From contig JAKZHN010000008.1 in assembly GCA_037179335.1 (NCBI GenBank), positions 1,054,001 to 1,118,000 on the forward strand: a stretch of 64,000 nucleotides of DNA, written 5' to 3'. This document shows, one piece after another, positions 1-10,575 of this stretch (the stretch's first letter is position 1; each line of letters starts with the position of its first letter). This DNA is from Cyclaneusma minus. Lineage: Eukaryota > Ascomycota > Leotiomycetes > Marthamycetales > Marthamycetaceae. A model generated the notes under the pieces. The model worked only from the letters and a program-made list of their open reading frames with translations, did no database searches and was not told where the DNA came from. Made by a program: the position numbers and the translations under genes.

Positions 1-627
1 TGCGTTGCTTCCGCATTCTCTCCTCTGCCGTACTCAGTCATCATCACGCTTTTCAGACCGCAGAACTTCGACTGGGTCGAGTTCTCCAAAGAGAAGATTG
101 CGTTCAAAGAAGACGTTGCGGACTCGGTCCCTGGTTCTGTGGTAGTCAGCACAGTTGATGATCCTGCAGAGATCAGGGAAGTGGACATGAGAATCAATAG
201 GAGATGGTTGCGAATTGCTACGTTTTGGTCGATTGCGACGTTTTTGGGTCATTGGGTGCTGTGGCCGCTGCCGATATATGCAGCGAGCATTACTTTCAGC
301 AAAGGGGTATGTTGAGGATTCCTGAAAAGGGTATAAACATGTGCTGACTGTTATGTAAAGTTCTTCGAGGCCTGGCTCACAGTCTCCATCATTTGGCTGT
401 GGGGTACGTTTTTTGTTGCAGTCTTCTATCCGCTGATAGATGGGAGAAAGCAGATCAGCCCAATCCTAAAAGCGTCATGGTTCTCGAAAGAGAGAACACG
501 GAAGGAGACGACGAGGAGCAGTAGCTCGGTGGACCACTCAGCCGCCGTGTCTGTACAGGGAATAGAGAAGACGTGGAAAGTGGACGGGATCGGTCAAATA
601 AGAATGATTCCAGATGTTCAGGAATGA
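1..627 (+). CDS. DUR3-like urea/solute:sodium symporter, C-terminal part (5' end outside window)
   Basis: Only the C-terminal 191 residues are present. The reading frame is open from base 1 and uses exon 1..306, a 54-nt intron 307..360 (donor GTATGT, acceptor AAAG) and exon 361..627 ending in TGA. The piece begins near a membrane segment followed by ITLFRPQNFDWVEF, has a charged cytoplasmic loop, then two hydrophobic segments (FLGHWVLWPLPIYAASITF and WLTVSIIWLWGTFFVAVFYP) and the short basic motif LIDGRKQI before a Ser-rich tail. This arrangement fits the C-terminus of fungal urea active transporters (DUR3, solute:sodium symporter family), which import urea across the plasma membrane. The family call rests on these remembered C-terminal patterns because the core helices lie outside the window. 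The convergent neighbour is a urea-carboxylase-associated-type gene, which agrees with a nitrogen or urea role. Another SSS-family substrate remains possible. Confidence 0.7.
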
Positions 628-1181
628 TGTCCGTCGACAGAAAATCTAGGACTAGGGCCTGACACTTTGTTGGAGCCGGACCAGTTGTGGTTTTGGCTAA
701 GCAGGGAGAAGTTCGTGGATCAGGGGTAGATTCATGACTCGGGATAAGCGGGGGATTCGGGGTACGATGTGTTCGCAACGGTCTTGCTGTCGAGAACCAA
801 AAACCTCTCGACACTCCTGGACTCATTTTGAGTAATCAGCAGAGGCCAATCAGAGTCCGCTGCCCTTCGCTTCGACTTTTGTTGCACATCGATCGTCCAG
901 CCCCCTCGACCGACCTCGATCCCCTCCTCTTGCCTACCCTTTCCAACCAAACTACTGTTCCGCGCCACGCAATCAACCCACATCTATTTCTCGTGATTTT
1001 GGGCTCGGTGGATAGCTCTTTCCCAGATATTTAATTCTAGCAGAGCGGTCGATTGATGTTGTGGCGTTTAGATAGCCTCTCCCTACCTATACAATCAGAA
1101 CAAGTTTGCGGCGCGTATCCTCGGAGGCATCACAATGCAACCCCCCAACACCCGGCCCTCTGGACACACTCATCAGCTCCT
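628..1181. other. intergenic, convergent gene ends
   Basis: This is the 3' flank shared by the urea-permease-like gene and the DUF1989 gene. Open frames here are antisense or pyrimidine-tract driven and show no domain or splice logic. I see no RNA gene or repeat. Confidence 0.5.
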
Positions 1182-2544
1182 CTATTTCGCCTCCTTTTCC
1201 TTCGCCACCCTATCCACCCACTCCACCCCCACCATACCATGACCTCCCTCGTAATTCACCGGTCTACTCTCACTCCACCCATCCAACACCCCATCCCCAG
1301 TCAATTCCAGCACCTCCACCCTCAACGGCCTACAAGTCTCCTCACACCTCCTATTCGCCTCCTCCCCCCACCCATGCACGCTCAAATCACCCCCCGGACA
1401 AGCACTGACCGCACAAAGCAAATCCGTCTCCGCAAAGAACGTAATCTCACTCGCTTTCCCCCCAACCCCTCCCGTTGCCGGACTCTTCCCCATCCAATAC
1501 TTCCCCTCCCCATTCAACCCCGTAACCTGAAAAACATTCAACACATCATGCACATCTCTTTCCTCCAATCCGCACTTCCTAACCGCCCTAACCAAGTTTG
1601 AATGACAGCAATGGTCAAACTCATCTCCTGAGAGTAACTTGGTCACATAAGGGTCGCAACGGGTGCCGAGGAGGTCGTGGCAGCGACCGCCGAACTCATC
1701 TTGACCGTAGGAAGACAGCGAGTCGGAGATTATGGTGCAGAGGGGCCGGAGATAGGGAAGGCATGACCAGAGACGATCGCCGGTCGTGAGGTGGGAGGCG
1801 TGCAGTTGGCGCGTGCGGGAGGCCCAGAAGCGCTCACGGGGGTTGTGCAGGGACCAGATGTTGAGGTCGCCGACTTGGGGGCCGTGGGGGGTGGAGATGC
1901 GGAAAAGGTGGCCTGCGGGGTGGTGCGTTAGAGACTGAGGTTCAAAAGAGCAGGGTGGGAGGGGAGGATTTGGCTGGAAAGGGGGAGGAAAGGGGGGTGG
2001 GGTTGGAATGTATGCCAGGTATAGGCTTGAGAAGCGATTTTTGGCAGAGGTGAGATGAAGGAAAACGAGCAAAGAAAGAGTAACATTGGAATAGATGCTT
2101 CAGACGCTTATTTTCTCCTAGACTCCTCGAAACTTCGGAGCTGAGCAGAACCCCTTTATTCATCCAAGACGTTTCTACTTCCCCCTTCTAGAATAGAACG
2201 AATACATGTAACAACACAAGAAAAAATGCAACAACAATGTGTTTCGCGTCTCTAAAATCAATAGTCATCCTCCTGGTGACAATTCTCGTGTGCCCAATCA
2301 GGGCACTTCGATCCTCTTCTTGAGTGTACGAAGATGAATTCCTCGAAGACATTCCCCCAAACTCACCTTTGGGAACATTCCATGCCCTTCCACTTCGAAT
2401 CGGAACATCCACTTGCTCAATCAGCTTCCTCTCAGAGTCGGATGTACGAGCCAGACGTTCATAGAAAGCTTTGTCCCCATACAGCACAGCGCTGTCTTTG
2501 GCGGGGTAGGCGGGTTTGGGTTCGCGGGGAGGAGGAGCTGCCAT
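1182..2544 (-). CDS. DUF1989 (urea carboxylase-associated type) protein, 302 aa
   Basis: Two exons: 2544..2367 and 1912..1182, joined across a long intron (2366..1913, about 454 nt) with donor GTGAGT, branch CTAAC and acceptor CAG. The join restores the family-like N-terminal stretch RSGRAWNVPKG-HLFRI. Downstream motifs are PQVGDLNIWSLHNPRE, GDRLWSCLPYLRP, GGRCHDLLGTRCDPY, VHDVLNVFQVTG and ECPGGDLS-like AVSACPGGDLSVHG, with the many conserved Cys, His and Asp residues of DUF1989. Bacterial members are found beside urea carboxylase; the biochemical role of fungal members is not established. The start is the ATG before AAPPPREPKPAY, in good context. Convergence with the urea-permease-like gene suggests shared nitrogen metabolism, which is inference. 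The unusually long intron contains an alternative open frame that would give a wrong N-terminus. Confidence 0.85.
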
Positions 2545-3310
2545 GCTTTTAAAATGACGAAAATTAAGTAATGAAAATTATTGTGATTCAGAGACGAGCC
2601 TGACGAGGAGATGTTGTAGTGAGAAGGATCTCAGTATTTGTGTTTGTGGAGTTACGGATCGGCATGCTGCCACACATATCAAGTCGGAGCTCTTAGCAAA
2701 GCGAAAGCGACGCCGAGCTCGGCGAGAGCCAAGGACGACGACACACGACACGACAAACACCAGATATCTCTGATATTCGTCCCGAGCAGCCTGTTTTCAT
2801 TCTTTTTGCATTCTGCATTCGCACAAACTTCAGCAACTGAATAGTAGATAAGCTCAATTTTCACCAAATTCAAAGCAAACCTGGGGTCCAGCGATCCCAT
2901 GGTTCGCCTCTTCTCCAAGTGTCCCATTAAGACCAACCGCCGGTTCCTCACTTGCGCGCCACGTCGAACTTCTGCCCTCAATTTTCCTTCTCGATGCCCA
3001 AGATTCCAGTCAATCAAATCCCCGCGATTCTTTTCCAGGATCTAAATTGCGAGGATGTCTGGCGCTAGCTCTGCAGCTACCTTACAGTACCCGTATGTGG
3101 CTGCAGCTTCTACAGCATAGACTGTCTGCAGCTTCTACAGCATAGACTATTTATCACTCTCTCAACATGCCGTTCCCGCTGCCTGTGACTGAAAATATTT
3201 ACCTACTATACATATAAAGCACTGTCTCTCCAGATATCTCTCTTCTCCATCCACCAGAGATCAGAACGTCCCCATCCCCAGCCCATCACCACCAACCACA
3301 ACCCGCCACC
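2545..3310. promoter_or_regulatory. divergent promoter region with 23-bp direct repeat and TATA box
   Basis: The region separates the DUF1989 gene (leftward) from the secreted-protein candidate (rightward). Two identical 23-bp copies of CTGCAGCTTCTACAGCATAG-ACT occur at 3101..3123 and 3126..3148. A TATA-like CATATAAAG lies at 3211..3219, about 95 bp before the ATG at 3311, followed by a C/T- and CACC-rich leader typical of strongly expressed fungal genes. I see no other gene. Confidence 0.45.
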
Positions 3311-3954
3311 ATGCGTTCCACCCTCCCCAAGCTCGCCACCATCCTAGGCCTAGCAACCCTCGTCCTCACCACCGCCATCCAACCCCTTGCCCCAGTGGCC
3401 CTAGTGGGCACCCCTACCACCCCCAATCCCCCGACGCAGCCTCCTCCGCCGCCCGGAAAATCGAAACCACCGACCCCGTAGGCGACCCGGACAAAGCATT
3501 TTGCGAATACACCAACGCATGCGTGCAACGCTACAAGGCTCCGCACTGCGACCTCAAGCACGGGTATAGCGGCCTCGGCGATGAGCATTACAACTTCAAC
3601 GGCTCGGGCTTTGGGCCCGTGTGTCCTCTCAAGCGCTTTTGCTACAGTGCTGCCCTGCTCTTATGTTGTTTCTTCTTACCTGCAAACGAATGACTCGAAT
3701 ATATGGAACCAGGAATGTGAGCTGACAAAAGCTATGAACAGCATGAACCTTTCGATTCCATTAAAGTGGTTAGCGGCTTGTTTTACAAGACCAATTGTAT
3801 TGTGTACAGTGGTGATGAATGCCAGCCTGAGACGAAGATTCTGGAGACAGGGAATAAGTGGCATCATTATTGTGCGAACACGCCGGGTGCGAGGAGCATG
3901 CAATGCTATTATAACTGCTGCAGAGGTGATGATCGATTTTGTTTTCCTCCCTAG
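3311..3954 (+). CDS. candidate small secreted cysteine-rich protein (exon structure uncertain)
   Basis: The ATG at 3311 follows a TATA box and CT-rich leader and starts a signal-peptide-like sequence (MRSTLPKLATILGLATLVLT). The same frame closes at a TAG near 3481. The -1 frame carries on from about 3400 as a Cys-rich secreted-type sequence (FCEYTNACVQRYKAPHCDLK), so a 1-nt shift separates the two. I found no canonical intron that reconciles them. A second Cys-rich block (VVSGLFYKTNCIVYSGDECQ ... CYYNCCRGDDRFCFPP, ending 3954) could be joined by an intron 3619..3741 (GTGTGT donor, CTGAC branch, CAG acceptor). Together these look like a small secreted, possibly effector-like protein with about a dozen cysteines. 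I recognise no family. It may be intact with unusual splicing, mis-sequenced, or a recent pseudogene. Confidence 0.45.
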
Positions 3955-4167
3955 TACATTCCTTGACGATGCTGTCTTCATCCTCCAGTCGACGCCTGTG
4001 AATTTCTGTTTCTGAACTTCTGCTTCTGAACGTCTGTTTTTGAACTTCTGTTTCTAATTCTGTACGGGGGTTGGGCCGCTTCCAACGATCTGCAAACACC
4101 TGAGATGCTGATTGTATATTACCTAGGGGGGATTTGCCGATTCTAGGGGATGGTGTGTTATTGGTCC

Positions 4168-4703
4168 TGGGACGGTTCTGGGACGGTTTTTGGTTTTGGA
4201 CGGTTCTGGCACTGTTATTGGCTGGATATGGCTGGCTGGCTCAAGCGCCACCAATTAAAATTGCAGCCTTTGCAGCTGCAAAATTGCAGCCATTTTCAGC
4301 TATAGAATTGCAGCCTTTGCAGCTGTAAAGACTTTAAAGCTATTTAGTATTTCCAGCTATTTCTAGCTGTAAAATTACAGTTTTAATAGCTATATTAATG
4401 CTGGCTGGTAAGTAATTGCTATTAAAACAATTAAATGCTATTTTAGCATAGCTGGTAAGGCCCGAAAACAAAGAAATAAAAGAAAAGGCCTTGAATTTAA
4501 ATCCCTGTGAATTCAAGGACTCTTTTTGCAAAATTTACAATTTGTCTTAGCCAATTACAATGCCAGTTTCTTATTTATTTAGCCAATTACAATGCCAGTT
4601 TCTTATCCATTTGGCCAATGGCCCAATCACAATGCCAGTTTCTTATTTATTTGGCCAATCAGACCGTCTAAAACCGTTTCAGAACTGTCCCAGAACCGTC
4701 CCA
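4168..4703. mobile_element. MITE-like element with inverted terminal repeats
   Basis: TGGGACGGTTCTGGGACGGT at 4168..4187 recurs in inverse orientation at about 4682..4703 with one mismatch. Weaker similarity extends outwards on both sides (GCCGA...GGTG). Inside are three roughly 24-bp units around ATTGCAGCCTTTGCAGCTG (4259..4330), an A/T-rich core, and three 32-bp tandem units around ACAATGCCAGTTTCTTAT (4555..4660). No transposase frame is present. Length is about 540 bp or slightly more, since the exact ends and target-site duplication could not be fixed. Confidence 0.5.
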
Positions 4704-4957
4704 CAATCGTGCACCAACCAAATTTCGGCGATGCGATTGTGACGACGGTTTTTAGTTCTACAACCATCCCTCAGGACACGCACGCCCCCTCTAGAGTAAG
4801 AACGGGCTTGCTTCATAGCCCTAGAGGCTGGGTATTCTAAGACTTATATCAATCGATCAATCTAGCAATCAGAGGCTGCTTACCGCTCATCCATGCATCC
4901 CAATAATCTACAATCCCAATCTTTTATATAATCTCTTTTCTCACCCCCAAAGACAAT
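4704..4957. other. spacer before MFS transporter
   Basis: This is the 3' flank of the leftward MFS gene; no feature is seen. Confidence 0.4.
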
Positions 4958-6639
4958 CTAAAACTTCCTCGCCAACCTACTCCTCGCCCGTATCCGATGC
5001 CCAAAAAAGTAAACCACATAAATAAGTGCCACCAGCGTAAAGCTAATAAACCCCACCGTCGCCATCGCCCACGTCGTCGTCATATTCTCAAACATCAGCA
5101 ATCCCAAATGCGCCAGCGCAGCCGCAATGACAAAACTAGGAATCAAAAATGCCGCAATCGCAGAACCAGCAACATTGGGGTAGGCATCGGTGATGTAGTT
5201 AAGCATGCCGAGCCAGAGAAGCGGATCGCAGAAACCGAGCACGGCGCCGGCGATGATGGGTGACCAGTAGGACGTGTTGCCGTCGGATGTGAAGGCGAAC
5301 CAGAGAAGGGAAATGGGGAAGCCCCAGACGAAGACGAGGGAGGTGATGAAGCGGGCTTCGGGCCGGTTGTGGCCGTGCTTGAGTCGGTCTTTGCCGTAGA
5401 GGTAGGTTTGGACGGGGATGAAGGCGAACATACAGAGGACGCCGACGACGAAGTTTAGGTAGGTGATGTCGGCTGAGATGTCGCTGTGAGCGGATGGGTT
5501 AGCTGAGTCAAATTACCACCGGTGGTATCTGTTCGTTGTAAGTAAGGAGAAAGGGGGTGGGGACTCACGAAAGACCGTTGTTTACAACGAATACGTCGAA
5601 GACGCCGTCGAGATAGAGGAAAAGAAGGCCGTAGGCGAAGCCGTTGTAGATACCGAGGAAAAGCACAATTGGCTCGGTGAACATGATTCGGAAGGTCATC
5701 GTAGCCACAAAGCGCAGCTCCTTCATAACATCAATCTTGACCTTGAGAATCTGCTCTTCCCGCTCATCCACAGCATTTGCTTTCTTAGCCTCCCTGGCAA
5801 TAACCAGACGAGGCAGTGTCTCGGGGACAAAGCAACAGATAATGGCGAAAGCAAAACCAATAATAATGTTGATGATAAAAATCCATTTCCAGCCCAGAGA
5901 CTCATTGTCGCAGATCCAGCCGCCAACAGGAGATCCGATCGAGGGTCCGGTGTTGGCAGAGACCACGAAAAGAGCCATTGCCTGACCGGCGTTGTCGACG
6001 TCACCGAAGAGATCTGCGATGGTGCCGGCCACATTGGAAAGAGCAGTCGAGCCAGCAATACCGGAAAGCAGCATAAAAACGATCAACTGCGCCAGGTTAC
6101 GGGCGTAAGCGGTTCCAAAGTTCAGGATGGCATAGACGGCAATGGACACGACGTAAACCCATTTTCGCCCAGCGATATCTCTGCAGACCTCAGATCAGTT
6201 TCGTCCAGTTCCCGCGAAAGCATTCTGCGCCGGAAAAATTCAGTGACCCGGAGACTCACGACAAAGGTCCCATGAAAGCCGGTCCCACCGCCGTGCCGAT
6301 AATAAACATACTCTGGCCCAAGGTCACGAGCTGCGAGCTGTAGTCGGGGCCCTTGAAATCGCTCCCGATGTAGTATTCGGCGCTAACGTAGGTGGTCGAG
6401 GTCAAGGTCACAAAGACCTGCATCCAGCAGTAGAAGGTGATGATGGACCAGCGCTTCCACGTCGGCCAGTGCATGGGGTGGTGTTGGTCTTGAGCTTTCA
6501 CAAGATCGAGCATCATGATGGCCGTGTCATCGGGGCTGGCGGCGGAGGCGGCGTGGTCGCCTTCAACGGACCTGGGATGCTTTTCATTGTCGCTGGAGTC
6601 AACGGTGCCGGTCTTCTCAGGATCTGGCACAGCAGCCAT
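4958..6639 (-). CDS. MFS transporter, DHA1 multidrug/polyamine type, 505 aa
   Basis: Three exons: 6639..6260, 6180..5569 and 5483..4958, with GTGAGT donors and CAG acceptors; all joins keep frame. The start at 6639 (MAAVPDPEKTG) was chosen because it precedes the usual hydrophilic N-terminal tail; an upstream in-frame start would add 70 low-complexity residues. About 12 membrane segments are visible. Family motifs include the DIAGRKWVY loop after TM2 (motif A-like), SANTGPSIGSPVGGWI in TM5 (antiporter motif C) and the central PETLPRLV loop. This is the layout of fungal DHA1 H+ antiporters that export drugs, polyamines or related cations at the plasma membrane. Substrate cannot be deduced. There are no biosynthetic neighbours, so no cluster role is implied. 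Confidence 0.88.
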
Positions 6640-7644
6640 GATGGAATAAGAATGGAGGAGGGTCGGGCAGGTAGGAAAGAGGAGAGAGAGGCGGTACCAT
6701 GTAGGTCGGGAGGTAAAGAAGTCAGACAAAGAAAAAAGCGCTCGAGCGCGGGAGCAGGCTGATAGAAAAGAGGTTCGAGAAAACGCGGGAGCCAAACTGG
6801 ACCGGGGACAGGGAAAACGCGTGGTTAACTGGGAAGAAGCCTTACACAAACAGGTGCCATTCTAGGAAGCTGTTCCAGCCGGGTGGGCAGCCACTGGACA
6901 CGGGAAGAAGATTGGGGCGCTGTGAGTGGCCTCCTGGGATCATCAATCATATGGGATGTTGCTGTAGCTTATCAGCTCGCTCGCTCCCTCTGACCACAAA
7001 TCTTCATCAAAGGCCTGCCGGGGTCTTATCTCGACAAAATTGCGGCGTTGACAATTGACTTTGCCCGACTCGTTTAGGCCCGGCCGAGGGTAAGCCGTGT
7101 CTCCCATTGGCTCCGCGGGCGCAGGAATGCCCGCAATTCGCAAGGCCAGAAATATATCCCTGCATCCCGGATCCCGAGCCCTGAGTCCTTCATCCATGCC
7201 CGCGCGTGCAAGACAGCGGAAGAGAACGCGAGGTGTGTGCTGACTGCTGGGCCAGACGCCTGATTGGCGATGGTTGGCGATGTGTGACCGCCCGATGTCA
7301 ATGGATGCAGGAAACCTTAAGCTGCAGGGCTGAGGCATGAAATAATAGAGGCACGCGTATGATAGGAGCTCTGATATTGGCCAGGTCGGAGGCGTCCAAA
7401 GAGACCACAGAATCCACCGTCATCAATTTGCTCTCAACTCCGTGTGACCCCCAACCTGCACCTCCTCCAACGGTCAATCAAAATATGGCGGAAAGGCACA
7501 TATGTACTGCAGTCTGAGAACGTCGAGAGAGCATCAGATGACATCCGACATAACAATTGGAGGAAGAGCTCAGCCAGCGTGTCACAGCCAAGAACATGCA
7601 AGTGAGAGTTGAGGGGAAGAAGCATCCTCATCCGCTACCCGCCT
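6640..7644. other. intergenic, upstream of MFS gene
   Basis: A pyrimidine-rich stretch directly upstream of the MFS start (antisense to 6640..6850) is the likely 5' leader. The rest shows only short frames without domains. No repeats or RNA genes were recognised. Confidence 0.4.
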
Positions 7645-8730
7645 TCAACTCGTCCCCTTCAGGTCCTTCTTCCCCCTCCCATACGTCGAACTAAACCTCT
7701 CCTTCATATGCTGTTCCACAGTAAGCACCTCTCCATCCACCTCTTCTCCATCAAACGGCGCCAGCCTGCACCCAATATTCCCATCAAAGAAAAACGGAAT
7801 CGAGTAGCGATCCCTCGTGCTAAAGTTCAACACACGGTGCAAGCTCGATTTGTAGAGTCCGCGAGTCCACATCGACAGCATGTCCCCTATGTTCACCACA
7901 TAGGCGTCTGGGTTCGGCGCAATAGCCACCCACTCGTCCGCTGCCGGATTGTGAACTTGCAGTCCCGACTGGTCGTCCTGGAGAAGTAACGTGATGGCTC
8001 CAAAGTCTGTGTGCGCGCCGGCCCCTAACTGCTTCTCTTCTGTTGATGTCTGTGGTGGGTAGTGGAGGAGCCGTATTGACGCTACGGGATCGTTGGATGT
8101 AAACTCGTCGAACACGTTATCGCCATATGGCATTCCTCGAGCCAGAGTTTCGAGCACGACGAGAGCCAGTTTGAAAACCCTGTCGTAGTATTCCAGCATA
8201 GGTTCCTTGAACACAGAATCCGGTATCAACTCAGACGGCGGATACAAATTCGGACCCATCAAGAACGCGCTCGCCTGCACCCTCGGGTCGGTCGCAGGAA
8301 TGTCTTTGCCAATGTAGAAGCCCTGGAAGCCTCATCAGCACATCTGCGAAATCTGATCCACCCCGCAACCAAAGTAGAAAAAGAAGAGCAAAGCTACCTC
8401 CTTGAGGTCTGGCAAAGTGCCATCCTGCAGTCCTTGCGACCCGATCAGCTCGTATCCCCGGTTCGAAGCTCCCACTGAATGGCTTTGGTCTAGGCTCTGT
8501 TTGATATCAAGTGGGAGAGCGAAGAAGGCGGCTGAGCCTTTGAAAACGGCTTCTTGTAGTTCTCGTGGGATGCCATGGCCTATGAGCTGGAAGAAGCCTG
8601 TTGTTATGGCGGCATGGCGAACTTGTTGAATGATCTGGAGAGCTTGTGGTGACTGGGGGTCGGCGACATAGGGGGCCAGGTCGATGGTGGGGACGTCGAA
8701 AACCGCAGGAGGTTGGTCAGTAGCAGTCAT
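7645..8730 (-). CDS. 2-oxoglutarate/Fe(II)-dependent oxygenase (isopenicillin-N-synthase-like), 336 aa
   Basis: Two exons: 8730..8398 and 8322..7645, with a 75-nt intron (donor GTAGCT, branch GCTGATG, acceptor CAG). The N-terminal DIOX_N region is VFDVPTIDLAPYV ... GFFQLIGHGIP. The catalytic double-stranded beta-helix carries the iron facial triad: His and Asp in AGAHTDFGAITLLLQDD and the distal His in SSLHRVLN. The 2-oxoglutarate-binding Arg and Ser are in RYSIPFF. Length is normal for the family. Such enzymes hydroxylate, desaturate or cyclise small molecules in the cytosol. The substrate is unknown and the neighbours do not point to a specific pathway. Confidence 0.9.
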
Positions 8731-9503
8731 GGCTGGAAGTGGATATGTTGTCGTGATGGAGGTTTGGGGACGATTAGCTCTCGGAGGTGGTACGACTCGG
8801 GTAAGGTGCTAGAATAAAGAATCAGTACATCTATTAGCAAGAAAGTTGATTTTGTCAGCAGAACGAGCGGTTGTCTCCTATCTTTTGGATGTCCCGAGGC
8901 TGTATTGTAAAGATGAGGAGAACTGTTCAATAATACTGGTGTTGGAAAGGCCTATCTCCACTCCCTATTTCCGATGTGCGATGTCGATAAGGAACCAGCT
9001 CCGACCGGTGGCCAAGATACCTAGGGTTCAGGTACGACCAAAATGGCCGCACAGGAGTTGTCAGCACGAGCAAGTGTATGAGTTGAGTAGTATAGGAGTA
9101 CGCGTAAGAGCTATGTTCATCTGTGGTAAGTGTCACTCTCAATACCGCGCGCGCACATCAAAACAGAGAACGGTAGCTTGGACCTTGATGAGAGAAGCTG
9201 AAGAATTCTTGTAGCTCTTGATTTTCTGTATGATGAAAGACGTGCTTCCGCACTTTCTCTCTGCTCTCGCTGACCTGGATTACTTTCACCCCTTCGAAAC
9301 GTAATAATGGCCGGAAGCGCCAAATGCAATTCGCTCAAACCCGGCAACTGATTGATAGTCCACAACAATGACCAACTCCGCTCCGAACTCCTGCCTCGAA
9401 CTTGAGAATCCCTGTGAAGACCAGGCCATCAGACCAAGTCCTCAGACGAAACCAATGCGTCTCTCTTTATTTTGTCGTATTCAAGTGCGTTTCCTGATTA
9501 GGT
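8731..9503. other. intergenic between oxygenase and CK2 beta genes
   Basis: Short frames only. It contains the upstream region of the oxygenase gene and the 3' flank of the CK2 beta gene. No repeat or RNA gene is seen. Confidence 0.4.
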
Positions 9504-10575
9504 TCAGCTGAATAGTTCATCTCCATTGGGCTCAACCTGCATGGGGCTGCCGCCGTTGGTCTCGGCGCGTCGTTTTGTAGGTCGGTAGACTTTTGGTCGG
9601 CGAGGAAGCCCGTCGTAGTCGGCATCGTCATCATCACTGTCTCCGTGCTCCTCGACGTACCGTTTGGCCTCGTCTAGTTCTTGTATGTCGTCGGGTTTCG
9701 ATCGCAGCCACTGCATCCGCGGTCCGTTGCGAGCTCGTTCGGAGACCCTGAATCCATACACTTTGGGCTCGTAGATCTTGCCCTTGCCTAAGCCGGGAGC
9801 TAGGTTGACACCGTACATGCCGTTGATCATATCCTTATCATCGCTGCTGCCAGGGCTGCCTATGGTCGCCATGGCGTCTGTGAATCGTCTGCTGACATCG
9901 TAGTCTTGGAAGGTGATGAAGAATAAGGCACCAAAGGTACGGCCGAAGAAGGCGCCATCGACGGTCTGGAAGCGGGAGTTCGGTGGGGTGTAGACATCCA
10001 TGCAGGAAGGACAGTAGAGCTTGACCGTGTCTTCGCCCGGGATATCCGACAAGCCCACGGGTAACGTTCGAGCCTGCTCACATGCCGTCCTTGGGCAGTT
10101 TCCGAAGTGTGATAGTTCGTACTTCTCAGCCATCTGCTGGATGCCGGCCCGAGAGCAAATGTATCGCTGATGGATAAGGCCATAGAGCAGTTCTGCAGAT
10201 GATTCGATAACGGATAGATCGCTGGCCATGCGGTTGTGTCTCCTGTCTTGCCCTCTCGTAACCATCCGGCCATCGACTTCGATTGACTCATCCCCGTCCT
10301 CCTCCTCTTCGTCTTCTTCATCCTCGTCTTCTTCTGGCTCAACATCGAGGATCATCTGTGGGAAGTATGTCAGCATGCCTGTTCTAGATATAGCCGCACA
10401 CAACGCAACTGACCTCCAAAGCCTCCTTGTACATGGCGACCTGACTTTGTAAGCCAGTCAGGTTGAAGTCGTCTTCGATGAACTCCTCCGACACCTCGGC
10501 GAAGTATTCATGGCCGAGGAGAGAGCAGAAGGAGGCGATCCACGACTCGGGGGTTGCTGATGAGGACGACATCAT
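9504..10575 (-). CDS. CKB1: casein kinase II regulatory (beta) subunit, 337 aa
   Basis: Two exons: 10575..10414 and 10355..9504 (donor GTCAGT, acceptor CAG). The N-terminus SWIASFCSLLGHEYFAEV is followed by EEFIEDDFNLTGL, then after the splice MILDVEPEE and an acidic loop of Asp/Glu. The zinc-finger cysteines are seen in GNCPRTACEQ and LYCPSCMDVY, the dimerisation motif of CK2 beta. GAFFGRTFGALFFITF and KIYEPKVYGFRVSERAR complete the catalytic-subunit-binding region. The long acidic insertion (about 20 residues) and the Ser/Asp-rich C-terminus fit the fungal CKB1-type paralogue rather than the shorter CKB2 type. It stabilises and targets CK2 holoenzyme in nucleus and cytosol. Confidence 0.93.

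Noticed and set aside
1053..1601. Plus-strand frames (182 and 100 codons), Pro/His-rich
   Set aside because: Antisense to the DUF1989 gene.
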